DNA of 55,539 bases, taken from NCBI RefSeq assembly GCF_007097385.1, contig NZ_VJZS01000026.1, positions 1 through 55,539 on the forward strand. Reading direction: 5' to 3'. The notes beneath the pieces are model-generated. The model was not told the DNA's origin. It made no database searches and saw nothing but the letters and a program-made list of their open reading frames with translations. The stretch comes from Flavobacterium sp. ZT3R18 (GTDB lineage Bacteria > Bacteroidota > Bacteroidia > Flavobacteriales > Flavobacteriaceae). Below, in pieces: positions 43,752 to 52,222 of this stretch. The stretch's first letter is position 1; every line of letters begins with the position of its first letter. A program made the translations under genes and the position numbers.

Positions 43752-46700
43752 ATGAATACCTTTTTTGTTAAACATAAAAACGGCTTAAGTACTGTTATTT
43801 TCCTAATCATTTTGGGTGGTTTTTTTGCATATTCTAAAATGCAAACCAGCTTATTTCCAGAGATTACTTTTCCAAAAATAAAAATCATTGCCGATGCGGG
43901 CCAACAGCCTATCGATAAAATGATGATTACCGTTACAAAGCCACTTGAAAATGCCATTAAAAAAGTTCAGGATTTAAAAACCATTAGAAGTACGACCAGT
44001 AGGGGAAGTTGTGAGATTTCGGCTTTTATGGATTGGAAATCGGATATAGATTTAAGTAAAACAAGAATTGAGGCACAAATCAATCAGATCAAAAATAATC
44101 TTCCGCCAGATACGCAAATTACGGTCGAGAAAATGAACCCTTCAATTCTGTCTGTTATTGGTTATGCCATTGAAGGAAAAGGCAAATCTGCGATTGAACT
44201 CAAAAAAATTGCCAACTTAACAATTAAACCTTTTTTATCCCAAATAGAAGGTGTTTCTGAAATTAGAATTATTGGTGGCAAAGAAAAAGAATATTGGTTA
44301 ACGTTAGACTTTGATAAAATGACAACGCTTGGCATTACGCCGAATGCGGTTACACAGGTAATGAATGAAACCAATTTTATAAAATCTAATGGATATTTGT
44401 CTGATTATCGCTATTTGTATCTCACGATTACTGATGCACAAGTCAATAAAAAAGACGAATTAGAAAACTTGGTCATTCGCAACAACGGAAAAGGAATTGT
44501 CACTCTAAGAGACATTGCATCGGTAGAAATTCGCGAAGCTAAAGAATATATAAAAGTAAATGCCAACGGTAAAGAAAGTATTCTTGTGGCAGTTATAAAA
44601 CAACCCAGTACTAATTTAATTTCACTTTCGAGTGCGATGAATGAAAAGTTGCAAGCATTAAAAAAAATCCTTCCAAAAGGTATTGGTATAAAACCGTTTT
44701 ATGAACAAGCTAATTTTGTAAATGATGCAGTAAAAAGTGTTACAGATAGTTTGCTCATCGGATTATTATTAGCCATAATTGTTGCCGTTTTGTTTTTGAA
44801 ATCAGTGAAAGCCAGTGCCACAATTCTGATAATTATTCCGGTTACTTTGGGACTCACCTTGATTATTCTGTATCTCACGGGACAAACATTCAACATTATG
44901 ACACTTGGTGCGATAGCTGCGGCATTGGGTTTAATTATTGATGATGCGATTGTGGTTGTTGAACAAATTCATAGAACACACGAAGAACATCCTGATGAAC
45001 CCACAGTTTCGCTTTTGCAAAAAGCAATTCATTATTTGTTTCCGGCAATGGTGGGTTCATCCCTAAGTACCATCGTAATTTTTATTCCATTTGTTTTGAT
45101 GAGTGGTGTGGCGGGTTCTTATTTTAAAGTGTTAACCGACACAATGATTATTACATTGGTTTGTTCCTTTTTTGTAACATGGTTGTTACTGCCTGTTGTT
45201 TATTTATTGCTTTCCAAAAAAGAAAAAATAGATGCAGTGATCGAGAAACAAAACGAAATCTACGAAGTAAAAACTCAAAATTGGGTGGCTTATTTTATTG
45301 AAAGACCAATTATAAGTACTGCTTTTTGTATTGTTTTACTACTTTCAATTATACTAATAGTACCTAATTTAGAAACTGGTTTTTTACCGGAAATGGATGA
45401 AGGCAGTATTGTTCTTGATTATGAAAGTCCTCCGGGTACATCATTGGAAGAAACTGATAGAATGCTCAACGAAGTAGAGAAAATTATAATTCAAATTCCC
45501 GAGGTAGAAGCCTATAGTAGAAGAACGGGTACGCAAATGGGATTTTTTATTACCGAACCCAATTTTGGTGATTATTTAATTCAATTAAAAAAAGACAGGA
45601 ACAAAACTAGTAATGATGTTATTGATGAAATTAGAGCAAAAGTAGAAGCTACACAACCTGCTTTACGCATTGATTTTGGTCAGGTGATTGGTGATATGTT
45701 GGGTGATTTGATGAGTTCGGTAAAGCCGATAGAAGTTAAAATTTATGGAAACAACCAAGCCGAATTACACAAAATTGCAAAGCAAGTTAATGCTATTGTC
45801 GAGAAAGTAAAAGGAACAGCTGATGTTTTTGACGGAATTATTTTGGCTGGACCATCCATAAATATTCAGCCTAACTATTCCCGATTGGCACAATTTGGAA
45901 TAACGCCAACCGATTTGCAATTTCAAATGCAAACGGCGCTCGAAGGAAATGTAATTGGACATTTATTGGAAAGCGAGCAAACAATTCCCATACGATTGAT
46001 TTATCCTTACTCTGAAAAAAGGAGTTTAGAAGATATTAAGAAACTGCAACTGTTTTTACCTAGTGGACAATCGATACCAATTACAAGTCTTGTAAGCATA
46101 AATGTGCAAAAAGGGATTGCAGTGATAGAACGAGAGAATCTTCAAACGATGAGTGTGGTAACAGGAAGATTAGATAATCGAGACTTGGGGAGTGTGATGC
46201 GGGAAATAAAAACTAAAGTAACAAATAGTATTCATCTTCCTAGTGGTTATTATATTGAATATGCTGGAGCCTACAAAGAACAACAACAATCTTTCAAAGA
46301 ATTATTAATGATTTTAATAGCTTCATCATTATTGGTTTTTGGTGTTATTTTATTTTTATTCAGGGATTTTAGAGTAGCAATAATTATACTTTTAATTTCT
46401 GTTTTAGGAATTTCAGGAAGTTATATTTTGCTTTTCATTACAAAAACACCTTTAAATGTTGGAAGCTACACTGGAATTATTATGATTGTTGGGATCATTA
46501 GTGAGAATGCCATTTTTACTTTTCTACAATTCCGAGAAACTTTCAAGATTACCGGAAACGCAAATCAATCTTTAATTTATTCTATTTCAACCAGATTACG
46601 ACCAAAATTAATGACCGCTTTCGGTGCTATTATCGCTTTATTACCCTTGGCTATAGGAATTGGCACAGGCTCAGAATTACATCAACCACTTGCTATTGCT

Positions 46701-46793
46701 GTAATTGGCGGTTTTATAATCGCTATGCCTTTGCTGTTAGTGGTATTACCGAGTTTATTGTGTTTTGTTTTTAAAAATGAAAAGCACTTGTAA
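43752..46793 (+). CDS. RND-family efflux transporter
   Basis: This 1,013-residue inner-membrane pump has twelve predicted membrane segments and two large periplasmic loops. The proton-relay Asp pair is in 'GLIIDDAIVVVEQIHRT' (D397-D398). In the motif near membrane segment 10, where drug pumps have Lys ('AKNAIL'), this protein reads 'GIISENAIFTFLQF' (about 914-927), so it is not a standard HAE1 pump. It also lacks the Met/Glu pattern I would expect of a metal pump, so the substrate is unknown. It is the last pump gene of the operon after the adaptor. It appears complete. Confidence 0.92.
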   Translation: MNTFFVKHKNGLSTVIFLIILGGFFAYSKMQTSLFPEITFPKIKIIADAGQQPIDKMMITVTKPLENAIKKVQDLKTIRSTTSRGSCEISAFMDWKSDIDLSKTRIEAQINQIKNNLPPDTQITVEKMNPSILSVIGYAIEGKGKSAIELKKIANLTIKPFLSQIEGVSEIRIIGGKEKEYWLTLDFDKMTTLGITPNAVTQVMNETNFIKSNGYLSDYRYLYLTITDAQVNKKDELENLVIRNNGKGIVTLRDIASVEIREAKEYIKVNANGKESILVAVIKQPSTNLISLSSAMNEKLQALKKILPKGIGIKPFYEQANFVNDAVKSVTDSLLIGLLLAIIVAVLFLKSVKASATILIIIPVTLGLTLIILYLTGQTFNIMTLGAIAAALGLIIDDAIVVVEQIHRTHEEHPDEPTVSLLQKAIHYLFPAMVGSSLSTIVIFIPFVLMSGVAGSYFKVLTDTMIITLVCSFFVTWLLLPVVYLLLSKKEKIDAVIEKQNEIYEVKTQNWVAYFIERPIISTAFCIVLLLSIILIVPNLETGFLPEMDEGSIVLDYESPPGTSLEETDRMLNEVEKIIIQIPEVEAYSRRTGTQMGFFITEPNFGDYLIQLKKDRNKTSNDVIDEIRAKVEATQPALRIDFGQVIGDMLGDLMSSVKPIEVKIYGNNQAELHKIAKQVNAIVEKVKGTADVFDGIILAGPSINIQPNYSRLAQFGITPTDLQFQMQTALEGNVIGHLLESEQTIPIRLIYPYSEKRSLEDIKKLQLFLPSGQSIPITSLVSINVQKGIAVIERENLQTMSVVTGRLDNRDLGSVMREIKTKVTNSIHLPSGYYIEYAGAYKEQQQSFKELLMILIASSLLVFGVILFLFRDFRVAIIILLISVLGISGSYILLFITKTPLNVGSYTGIIMIVGIISENAIFTFLQFRETFKITGNANQSLIYSISTRLRPKLMTAFGAIIALLPLAIGIGTGSELHQPLAIAVIGGFIIAMPLLLVVLPSLLCFVFKNEKHL

Positions 46794-46863
46794 TGTTTGA
46801 CATAGTTTAGTGCCCAAAAAATAAAAGAATTCAGAATTAGTCCATAATTATAAAAAAAATCTA

Positions 46864-47619
46864 ATGTTAAAAATCATTCTATTTTCATTGTTTAGTATCG
46901 TAACTATAAATGCGCAAGAAGTAAAAACAGATACTATTTCGAAGGGGGATACTCAGGGAAATATGAAATACAATTACAAACAGCTTATTATTCCAGCTGT
47001 ATTAATAGGATATGGTTTCATAGGTCTTGAAAGCGATCAGATAAAAAATTTTAATTCTGAAATTAAAGAAGAAGTAAATGAGCATATTGATGAGAAAATT
47101 ACTATTGATGATTTCTCACAATATGCACCTGCGGTTGCGGTTTATGCGCTGAATGCCGCAGGAATAAAAGGGAAAAATAATCTGAAGGATCGCTCAATAA
47201 TATTGGTTACTTCCTATATCATAATGTCAACTGCTGTTTTAAGTCTTAAATCAATTACGAAAGTTCCAAGACCTGACGGAAGTTCCAATAATTCTTTTCC
47301 ATCAGGACATACTGCAACAGCTTTTGCCGGAGCTGAATTTTTATGGCAAGAATACAAAGACAAATCAATTTGGTACGGGATTTCAGGTTATGTTGTTGCC
47401 ACAGGAACGGGGCTTTTCAGAATATACAACGACAGACATTGGTTAACAGATGTTGCTGCGGGTGCCGGTATAGGTATTTTAAGCACGAAAGTCGCTTATT
47501 GGATTAATCCTTATATCAAGAAAAAATTATTTAACACTAAAGAGAAAAACACCACAACATTACTAACGCCTTTTTATAATGGGAAGCAGTTAGGTTGTGG
47601 TCTGGTGATAAATTTTTAA
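46864..47619 (+). CDS. PAP2-family membrane phosphatase
   Basis: This 251-residue protein starts with a signal peptide and shows all three PAP2 motifs: K-x6-RP in 'KSITKVPRPDG', 'FPSGHTATAF', and R-x5-H-x3-D in 'RIYNDRHWLTD'. PAP2 enzymes remove phosphate from lipids such as undecaprenyl pyrophosphate or phosphatidate in the membrane or periplasm. It follows the RND gene by 70 bp and may be co-transcribed. Its C-terminus ends in a beta-strand-like tail ('LGCGLVINF'), a hint of an outer-membrane version. Intact, no oddities seen. Confidence 0.9.
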   Translation: MLKIILFSLFSIVTINAQEVKTDTISKGDTQGNMKYNYKQLIIPAVLIGYGFIGLESDQIKNFNSEIKEEVNEHIDEKITIDDFSQYAPAVAVYALNAAGIKGKNNLKDRSIILVTSYIIMSTAVLSLKSITKVPRPDGSSNNSFPSGHTATAFAGAEFLWQEYKDKSIWYGISGYVVATGTGLFRIYNDRHWLTDVAAGAGIGILSTKVAYWINPYIKKKLFNTKEKNTTTLLTPFYNGKQLGCGLVINF

Positions 47620-47987
47620 GTATTTTTCTGACACCTTTTGATGGTTCGAACATTACACCCAGAATTGCTTCTGAAATTGTCTTTTTTGTAAAAAAGATGG
47701 TTTTACTCGCTTTACACAGATAAAAAGAGTTTGTTTTATTTTATAACAGACTGATAATTATTGCTTTAAAATGTGGTTCGAACCCCATTTACTATCATGC
47801 TGGGACATGTCGAACCAAATATGAAAAATAACACATTTAAAACATGTAAATATCTGATTATCATGTGTTTGTAGTGTGGTCATGTGAACTTTATTATTTT
47901 TATTCTTAAATGAAATAAAATTCTTTTTAAATTCAACTGCGAAACACCATAAAATTAAAAGACTGACAATCAGTTAGTTTTAATTAA
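47620..47987. other. Intergenic region with repeated TTCGAAC-type motifs
   Basis: No gene. GGTTCGAAC occurs at 47642-47650 and the palindrome GGTTCGAACC at 47772-47781; GTCGAACC follows near 47808. These look like T-loops of tRNA genes, but no cloverleaf can be built around them. They precede the clearer tRNA tail at 48026. Confidence 0.4.
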
Positions 47988-48050
47988 AAACAGGCCAAAT
48001 GTATGAAAAATCCATCTGACCTGTTTGGTGACCACGGTGGGATTCGAACC
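47988..48050 (-). other. tRNA 3'-end remnant followed by a terminator
   Basis: On the minus strand, the sequence from 48050 to 48026 reads as a tRNA tail: GGTTCGAATCCCAC (T arm), CGTGGTC (acceptor strand), A, then CCA. A terminator follows: AAACAGG/CCTGTTT with inner pairs (47988-48026) and a T-rich tail. The rest of the tRNA is missing and the 5' half of the T stem does not match. 3' ends of tRNA genes are common integrase sites, so this may mark an old attachment site. Confidence 0.45.
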
Positions 48051-48123
48051 ATAAATGAATCTACTTTAAATTATCAAAAAATGTTAAAACTGTTATCAAG
48101 TGTTCGATAGTGAACCCTGATAT

Positions 48124-48303
48124 TTCATATTTCTTAGCCAACGTCTCAAGAGTCTCTGTCTCTTTTAAGGCTTCTAAAACTACTTTGGATTTAAAATCCT
48201 TACTAAACACTCTTCTTGTTCTTGACATAATTCTGCTAATTTAAGGTTTTTATTCTACCTTAATTCAAGCTCCTTTTCTGTATCAATTTTGGGGAGCAGC
48301 ATA
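48124..48303 (-). mobile_element. Truncated copy of the IS3 element
   Basis: This 180-bp segment matches 31948-32127 with about three differences (near 98% identity). It holds the N-terminal part of orfA and the right IS end (GGGGAGCAGCATA). The left part of the element, including orfB, is missing. It is in the same orientation as the intact copy, 16.2 kb away, so the two could recombine and delete the DNA between. Confidence 0.9.
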
Positions 48304-48394
48304 TTATACTATAAATATAAGAAAAGAAAAATAAAAAAAAACGAAAAATAAAACTACTGCTGACTGTCCTAGATTCAAAATCGCAACTACCATT

Positions 48395-49114
48395 ATGATG
48401 ACGACTGCACTTGCCTTGTTGTTGTTTTCAAATCAATTTTTTGGGCAAAAAAAGAGCATCAAGGATTGTTTAATCTCTTATCTCGACTCAACATCTGGGA
48501 AAGTATTAATGGGTTATAAATCTTTGAAAGGAGAGATTATTATTAAGGCAAAATACCTGAATGGTTCTGGTCCTTTATGTGAAATGGCATTTGTAATAAA
48601 TTCTGAATATGAGTTAGTGGGAATCGACAGAAATGACAGCATATTATTGAAACCTTATATTTATGACAACGGCCCAGATTATGAACAGGAAGGCTTATTT
48701 AAAAATAAAAAAATGAAACGAAAAATCACATACGGACTATTGACAATTTTACTGCTCGGAGGTCTTTGCTTTGGGCTGAATTCTGTTTTCGGGCTATTTA
48801 CAGATTTCAATTCTTGGACAGCAGGACAAGACATTGAAAACGGTAAAATACAAATTGTTGAAATTGGAGAAATGCCCTTGAACTTTGAGGAAAAACAAAA
48901 GCTGGCCAGTTCCTACGGTTTTAACTTTTATTTATTTGGTTGTAATGTATCTACAGCAACATTGAATGGCACAGAATATTACAACAAAAAAATGATTCAC
49001 CATTTGGAAATCAAGTATGGTTTGGCTTGGTGGACAAAATTTCAATCTCAACTTGACAGTATTGACAATTCAGACAAAGTTCCGACCCAAAAACCGTTAG
49101 AGGATTTTTTTTAA
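48395..49114 (+). CDS. Chimeric protein: WG-repeat remnant joined to a small membrane protein
   Basis: This 239-residue open frame seems to combine two parts. Residues 1-106 hold a signal-like start and WG-repeat-like sequence ('YKSLKGEIIIKAKYLNGSG', 'KPYIYDNGPDYEQEGLF'), which breaks off. From Met 107 (ATG 48713), 'MKRKITYGLLTILLLGGLCF' starts a normal small membrane-anchored protein of 133 residues with a C-terminal 'LEIKYGLAWWTKFQSQLDSI' motif seen in flavobacterial proteins I cannot name precisely. The downstream part could be expressed on its own. I report the long frame, but the real gene may be 48713-49114. The function is unknown. Confidence 0.55.
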   Translation: MMTTALALLLFSNQFFGQKKSIKDCLISYLDSTSGKVLMGYKSLKGEIIIKAKYLNGSGPLCEMAFVINSEYELVGIDRNDSILLKPYIYDNGPDYEQEGLFKNKKMKRKITYGLLTILLLGGLCFGLNSVFGLFTDFNSWTAGQDIENGKIQIVEIGEMPLNFEEKQKLASSYGFNFYLFGCNVSTATLNGTEYYNKKMIHHLEIKYGLAWWTKFQSQLDSIDNSDKVPTQKPLEDFF

Positions 49115-49167
49115 AAAAAAATATAAGAATTCAATAAGAGCCTGTTTAAATTTCTTAGAAAGAAATA

Positions 49168-49201
49168 TTGTCTAAATAAAGAATATCTGATCTTAGTTTT
49201 G
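49168..49201 (+). promoter_or_regulatory. Candidate promoter for the chromate module
   Basis: TTG (49168-49170) and TAGTTTTG (49194-49201, matching TAnnTTTG) lie about 95 bp before the start codon. The spacer is 23 bases, longer than the usual 19-20, so the match is weak. Confidence 0.3.
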
Positions 49202-49297
49202 GAGCAATTGATTTGTAAGTGTTTTTTTGAAACGTAGATAAATAAATGTAGATTAGCTTAATATTTGAGGAGCAAAATTTCCTTTATATTATTTCAA

Positions 49298-50167
49298 ATG
49301 AAATGGATTACTAGAGAAAGACCTAAAATTGATAGAATAGCCTGTCCTTGGCTGATAAAAACTTTCGTAGACAAAGACGCTGAATTTATTTATGTCCCAT
49401 TCAGCGAAGTTTTGGATAAAGCAAAAGAATTGCATGCTATTCCGTTTGATATTCTCAATGTAGAGTTTACGCACTACAAAGAGCAAAGTACCTTTGATTA
49501 CCTTGTTAAAAAATATAAAATTGAAGATTCTGCTATTTTAATCATGGCAGATATTGTACGTGGTGCTGACACGGACAGACATGATATAGCAAAAGAATCA
49601 GCGGGACTTTTTGCAATTTCTACTGGACTTTCGTATAATATTACCGATGACTATAAATTGTTAGAAACTGGAATGGTTATTTATGATGCGCTATACAGTT
49701 GGGCAACGCATTTATACAAACAAAGTCATTTGCAGAATAGTCCTTTTGAAAAGTTGTTACATGAAGTGTATCATAACTTTCTGAAAGAGAAAAAAACAAC
49801 TAATAAAAAAACGCCTTCTTGGGTCAAAGAGCTAAAGGCAATTATTCAGGATCAAATAGATGCCCAATTTACTTTCGATCTAAAGAAAATTTCTAATGAC
49901 TTAGAATTGAACCCTTCCTATTTGTCAAGGGAGTTTTCTAAGTATTTTGAAGACCTCAATTTTGGAGATTACGTTAGAAAGTTACGAATAGAAAAAGCAA
50001 TTGCACTTATTCAAAATTCAACCTATACCCTTACCGAAATAGCCTATATGACTGGCTTTTCAGATCAAAGTCATTTCACAAGAATATTCAAACTGAGCAC
50101 TGGGAAAAATCCTTCTTCTTACATGAGAAATTCAATAAAAAGTAATCCAGATACAAAAGGTAAGTAG
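49298..50167 (+). CDS. ChrB-type chromate-sensing domain fused to an AraC DNA-binding domain
   Basis: This 289-residue protein starts with a ChrB C-terminal (chromate resistance) domain, residues about 1-165: 'RPKIDRIACPWLIKTFVDKD' (with the conserved Cys), 'NVEFTHYKEQSTFDYLVKKY' and 'MADIVRGADTDRHD'. A short linker leads to an AraC-type double helix-turn-helix ('LELNPSYLSREFSKYF', 'TLTEIAYMTGFSDQSHFTRI', about 190-285). It is followed by chrA and a superoxide dismutase gene, so it is probably their chromate- or redox-responsive activator. The ATG 49298 is used; an in-frame TTG at 49265 is possible. The fusion replaces the usual ChrB N-terminal regulator domain. Confidence 0.88.
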   Translation: MKWITRERPKIDRIACPWLIKTFVDKDAEFIYVPFSEVLDKAKELHAIPFDILNVEFTHYKEQSTFDYLVKKYKIEDSAILIMADIVRGADTDRHDIAKESAGLFAISTGLSYNITDDYKLLETGMVIYDALYSWATHLYKQSHLQNSPFEKLLHEVYHNFLKEKKTTNKKTPSWVKELKAIIQDQIDAQFTFDLKKISNDLELNPSYLSREFSKYFEDLNFGDYVRKLRIEKAIALIQNSTYTLTEIAYMTGFSDQSHFTRIFKLSTGKNPSSYMRNSIKSNPDTKGK

Positions 50168-50249
50168 CATTCTATTTATATCTTTTTAAGATCAATAGTT
50201 TTGCTTTTTATTAATACAAAATGATGTCACTCTATTTGAATATCTAGAT

Positions 50250-51416
50250 ATGAAAGAAAATCCAAAATATACTTTAAAAGAATTAGCATTTTATTTCCTG
50301 AAATCAGGAACCATTGGTTTTGGTGGTCCAGTAGCATTGGTTGGTTATATGCACAGAGATTTAGTAGAAGAGCGAAAATGGATTTCAGAAGAAGAATACA
50401 AGGAAGGTCTCGCTTTAGCACAATTAGCACCGGGTCCATTAGCAGCACAATTAGGGATTTATCTTGGATTTGTACATTACAGTTTTCTAGGAGCAACGTT
50501 GATAGGATTGGCTTTTGTTTTGCCTTCTTTTTTAATGGTAGTACTTTTAGGAATCGTTTATAAATTATACGGAGGATTGTCTTGGATACAAGCTGTTTTC
50601 TATGGGGTAGGAGCAGCAGTTATCGGTATTATCGTAATGAGTTCCTATAAACTAACGCTGAAATCTATTGGTAAATTTAATTTAACCTCTTTTAAAACCA
50701 ATTGGTTATTGTGGCTGTTTTTTGTAGTTGCCATAGTTGTAACCTTGGTTACACAGCAGGAACAAGTTTTGTTATTTGTATTTGCTGGACTTTTGTATAT
50801 GTTTGTCAAAGCACCTCCAAAATGGTTAAATGCTAAAACTGCCAATTCTATTGCCTTATTGCAAATTGGTTTTTGGAATTATGACAATTCTACTCTTGTG
50901 GAAATTGCCATCTTTTTTGCAAAAGCTGGAGCCTTTGTATTTGGTAGCGGATTGGCGATAGTGCCCTTTTTGCACGCAGGAGTTGTAATAGAAAATCATT
51001 GGCTAACGGAGCAACAATTTGTAGATGCAGTAGCAGTTGCGATGATTACTCCTGGTCCAGTTGTTATTACCGTTGGTTTTATAGGCTATTTAGTTGCTGG
51101 TTTTCCTGGAGCATTGATTGCAGCTTTAGCGACTTTTTTGCCGTGTTATTTGTTTACAATTAGTTTAGCTCCATCGTTTAAAAAAATCGCACAAAATAAA
51201 TCAATCAAAGCTTTTGTAGATGGTATTACCGCAGCCGTTGTGGGCGCGTTGGTAGGTGCAGTTGGTGTAATTGCATCCAAAAGTATTCTGGATATTCCAA
51301 CAATACTTATTGCTATTGCGGCAATTTTTTCTTTAATTTATATCAAAAAAATTCAAGAACCTTATATTATTGCTGTTGCAGCAGTTGTTGGGATTATTAT
51401 AAAATTAATGCTATGA
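50250..51416 (+). CDS. chrA: Chromate transporter (ChrA)
   Basis: This 388-residue membrane protein has two homologous CHR halves. The first shows 'IGFGGPVALVGYMHRDLVEE' and 'LALAQLAPGPLAAQLGIYLG'. The second shows 'FGSGLAIVPFLHAGVVIEN' and 'AVAMITPGPVVITVGFIG'. About ten to twelve membrane segments are visible. ChrA-type proteins export chromate from the cytoplasm. It lies 82 bp after the sensor-regulator gene and overlaps the superoxide dismutase gene by 4 bp (ATGA). The gene appears intact. Confidence 0.93.
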   Translation: MKENPKYTLKELAFYFLKSGTIGFGGPVALVGYMHRDLVEERKWISEEEYKEGLALAQLAPGPLAAQLGIYLGFVHYSFLGATLIGLAFVLPSFLMVVLLGIVYKLYGGLSWIQAVFYGVGAAVIGIIVMSSYKLTLKSIGKFNLTSFKTNWLLWLFFVVAIVVTLVTQQEQVLLFVFAGLLYMFVKAPPKWLNAKTANSIALLQIGFWNYDNSTLVEIAIFFAKAGAFVFGSGLAIVPFLHAGVVIENHWLTEQQFVDAVAVAMITPGPVVITVGFIGYLVAGFPGALIAALATFLPCYLFTISLAPSFKKIAQNKSIKAFVDGITAAVVGALVGAVGVIASKSILDIPTILIAIAAIFSLIYIKKIQEPYIIAVAAVVGIIIKLML

Positions 51417-52141
51417 ACAGAAAAGATTTTTTAAAATCGAGTACTTTATTTGGTGCGGCAGCATTGGTGCTACCTACGACTAATGCGTTTGCTGAAAATT
51501 TAGCCGACAATTCTATTGATAAATTGGTTGATGCCAATGGAAATTATATTCAGCAAACCTTGCCATATAGCGAAAGTTTTTTAGAACCCTACATGGATGC
51601 TGAAACTTTGCATCTCCATTATACTTTTCATCATGGCGGAGCGGTAAAAGGCGCAAACAAAGATTTGCAAATGATAAAAAAAGCATTGGACGAAAACAAT
51701 TTGGAAACTATTGATTTTTGGACAAAAAAATTATCCTATCATTTTTCATCACACATTCTCCATTCTATATTTTGGACAAATCTTACTAATAAAAGCACCT
51801 TGCCAAAAGGCAATTTATTAAAACGAATTGAAAAAAGTTTCGGAAGCTACGACAGGTTGAAGGTTTTAATTGCGGCTACTTCCAAAAATGTAGATGGTAA
51901 TGGTTGGGGAATTCTAGCGTATCAACCTTACAGCGATAATTTAGTAATCTTGCAATGCGAAAACCACGAAAAACTAACACAATGGGGAGCAATTCCGTTA
52001 TTAGTTATAGATGTTTGGGAACACGCCTATTATTTGAAATATAAAAACAAACGAACCGATTTTGTAGATGCTTTGTTTAATATTATTAATTGGGATAATG
52101 TTGCGTTGCGATTAAATGATGCTGAAAATTTGATGAAATAA
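51413..52141 (+). CDS. Exported Fe/Mn-type superoxide dismutase
   Basis: This 242-residue enzyme would convert superoxide to peroxide and oxygen. It has an N-terminal export signal with 'NRKDFLKSSTLFGAAALVLP', a possible Tat-type signal with Arg-Lys in place of Arg-Arg. Metal ligands are visible: His 69 ('ETLHLHY'), a His in 'ILHSIFW', and Asp/His in 'DVWEHAYYLKY'. The residue at the site of the usual gateway Tyr (Tyr34 of E. coli SodB) is Ala 77 ('HHGGAV'), and 'CENHEK' places a His where many Mn enzymes have Gln. Coupled by overlap to chrA, it probably protects the periplasm during chromate exposure. Confidence 0.88.
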   Translation: MNRKDFLKSSTLFGAAALVLPTTNAFAENLADNSIDKLVDANGNYIQQTLPYSESFLEPYMDAETLHLHYTFHHGGAVKGANKDLQMIKKALDENNLETIDFWTKKLSYHFSSHILHSIFWTNLTNKSTLPKGNLLKRIEKSFGSYDRLKVLIAATSKNVDGNGWGILAYQPYSDNLVILQCENHEKLTQWGAIPLLVIDVWEHAYYLKYKNKRTDFVDALFNIINWDNVALRLNDAENLMK

Positions 52142-52222
52142 AAAGTCAAGAGACATTATTGAGAAAATTATAATGTAAGATTTTTAAATTCAATTGTATT
52201 TTTTGTTATCAAATTTACATAG
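52142..52222. other. Short gap before IS982
   Basis: AT-rich, no gene. No terminator could be identified for the chromate operon. The sequence directly left of the IS982 end does not continue the transposase interrupted on its right side, so DNA was lost there. Confidence 0.35.

Noticed and set aside
47772..47815. A complete tRNA gene around GGTTCGAACC
   Set aside because: No acceptor, D or anticodon stems could be paired around it; the motif is palindromic and may be coincidental.
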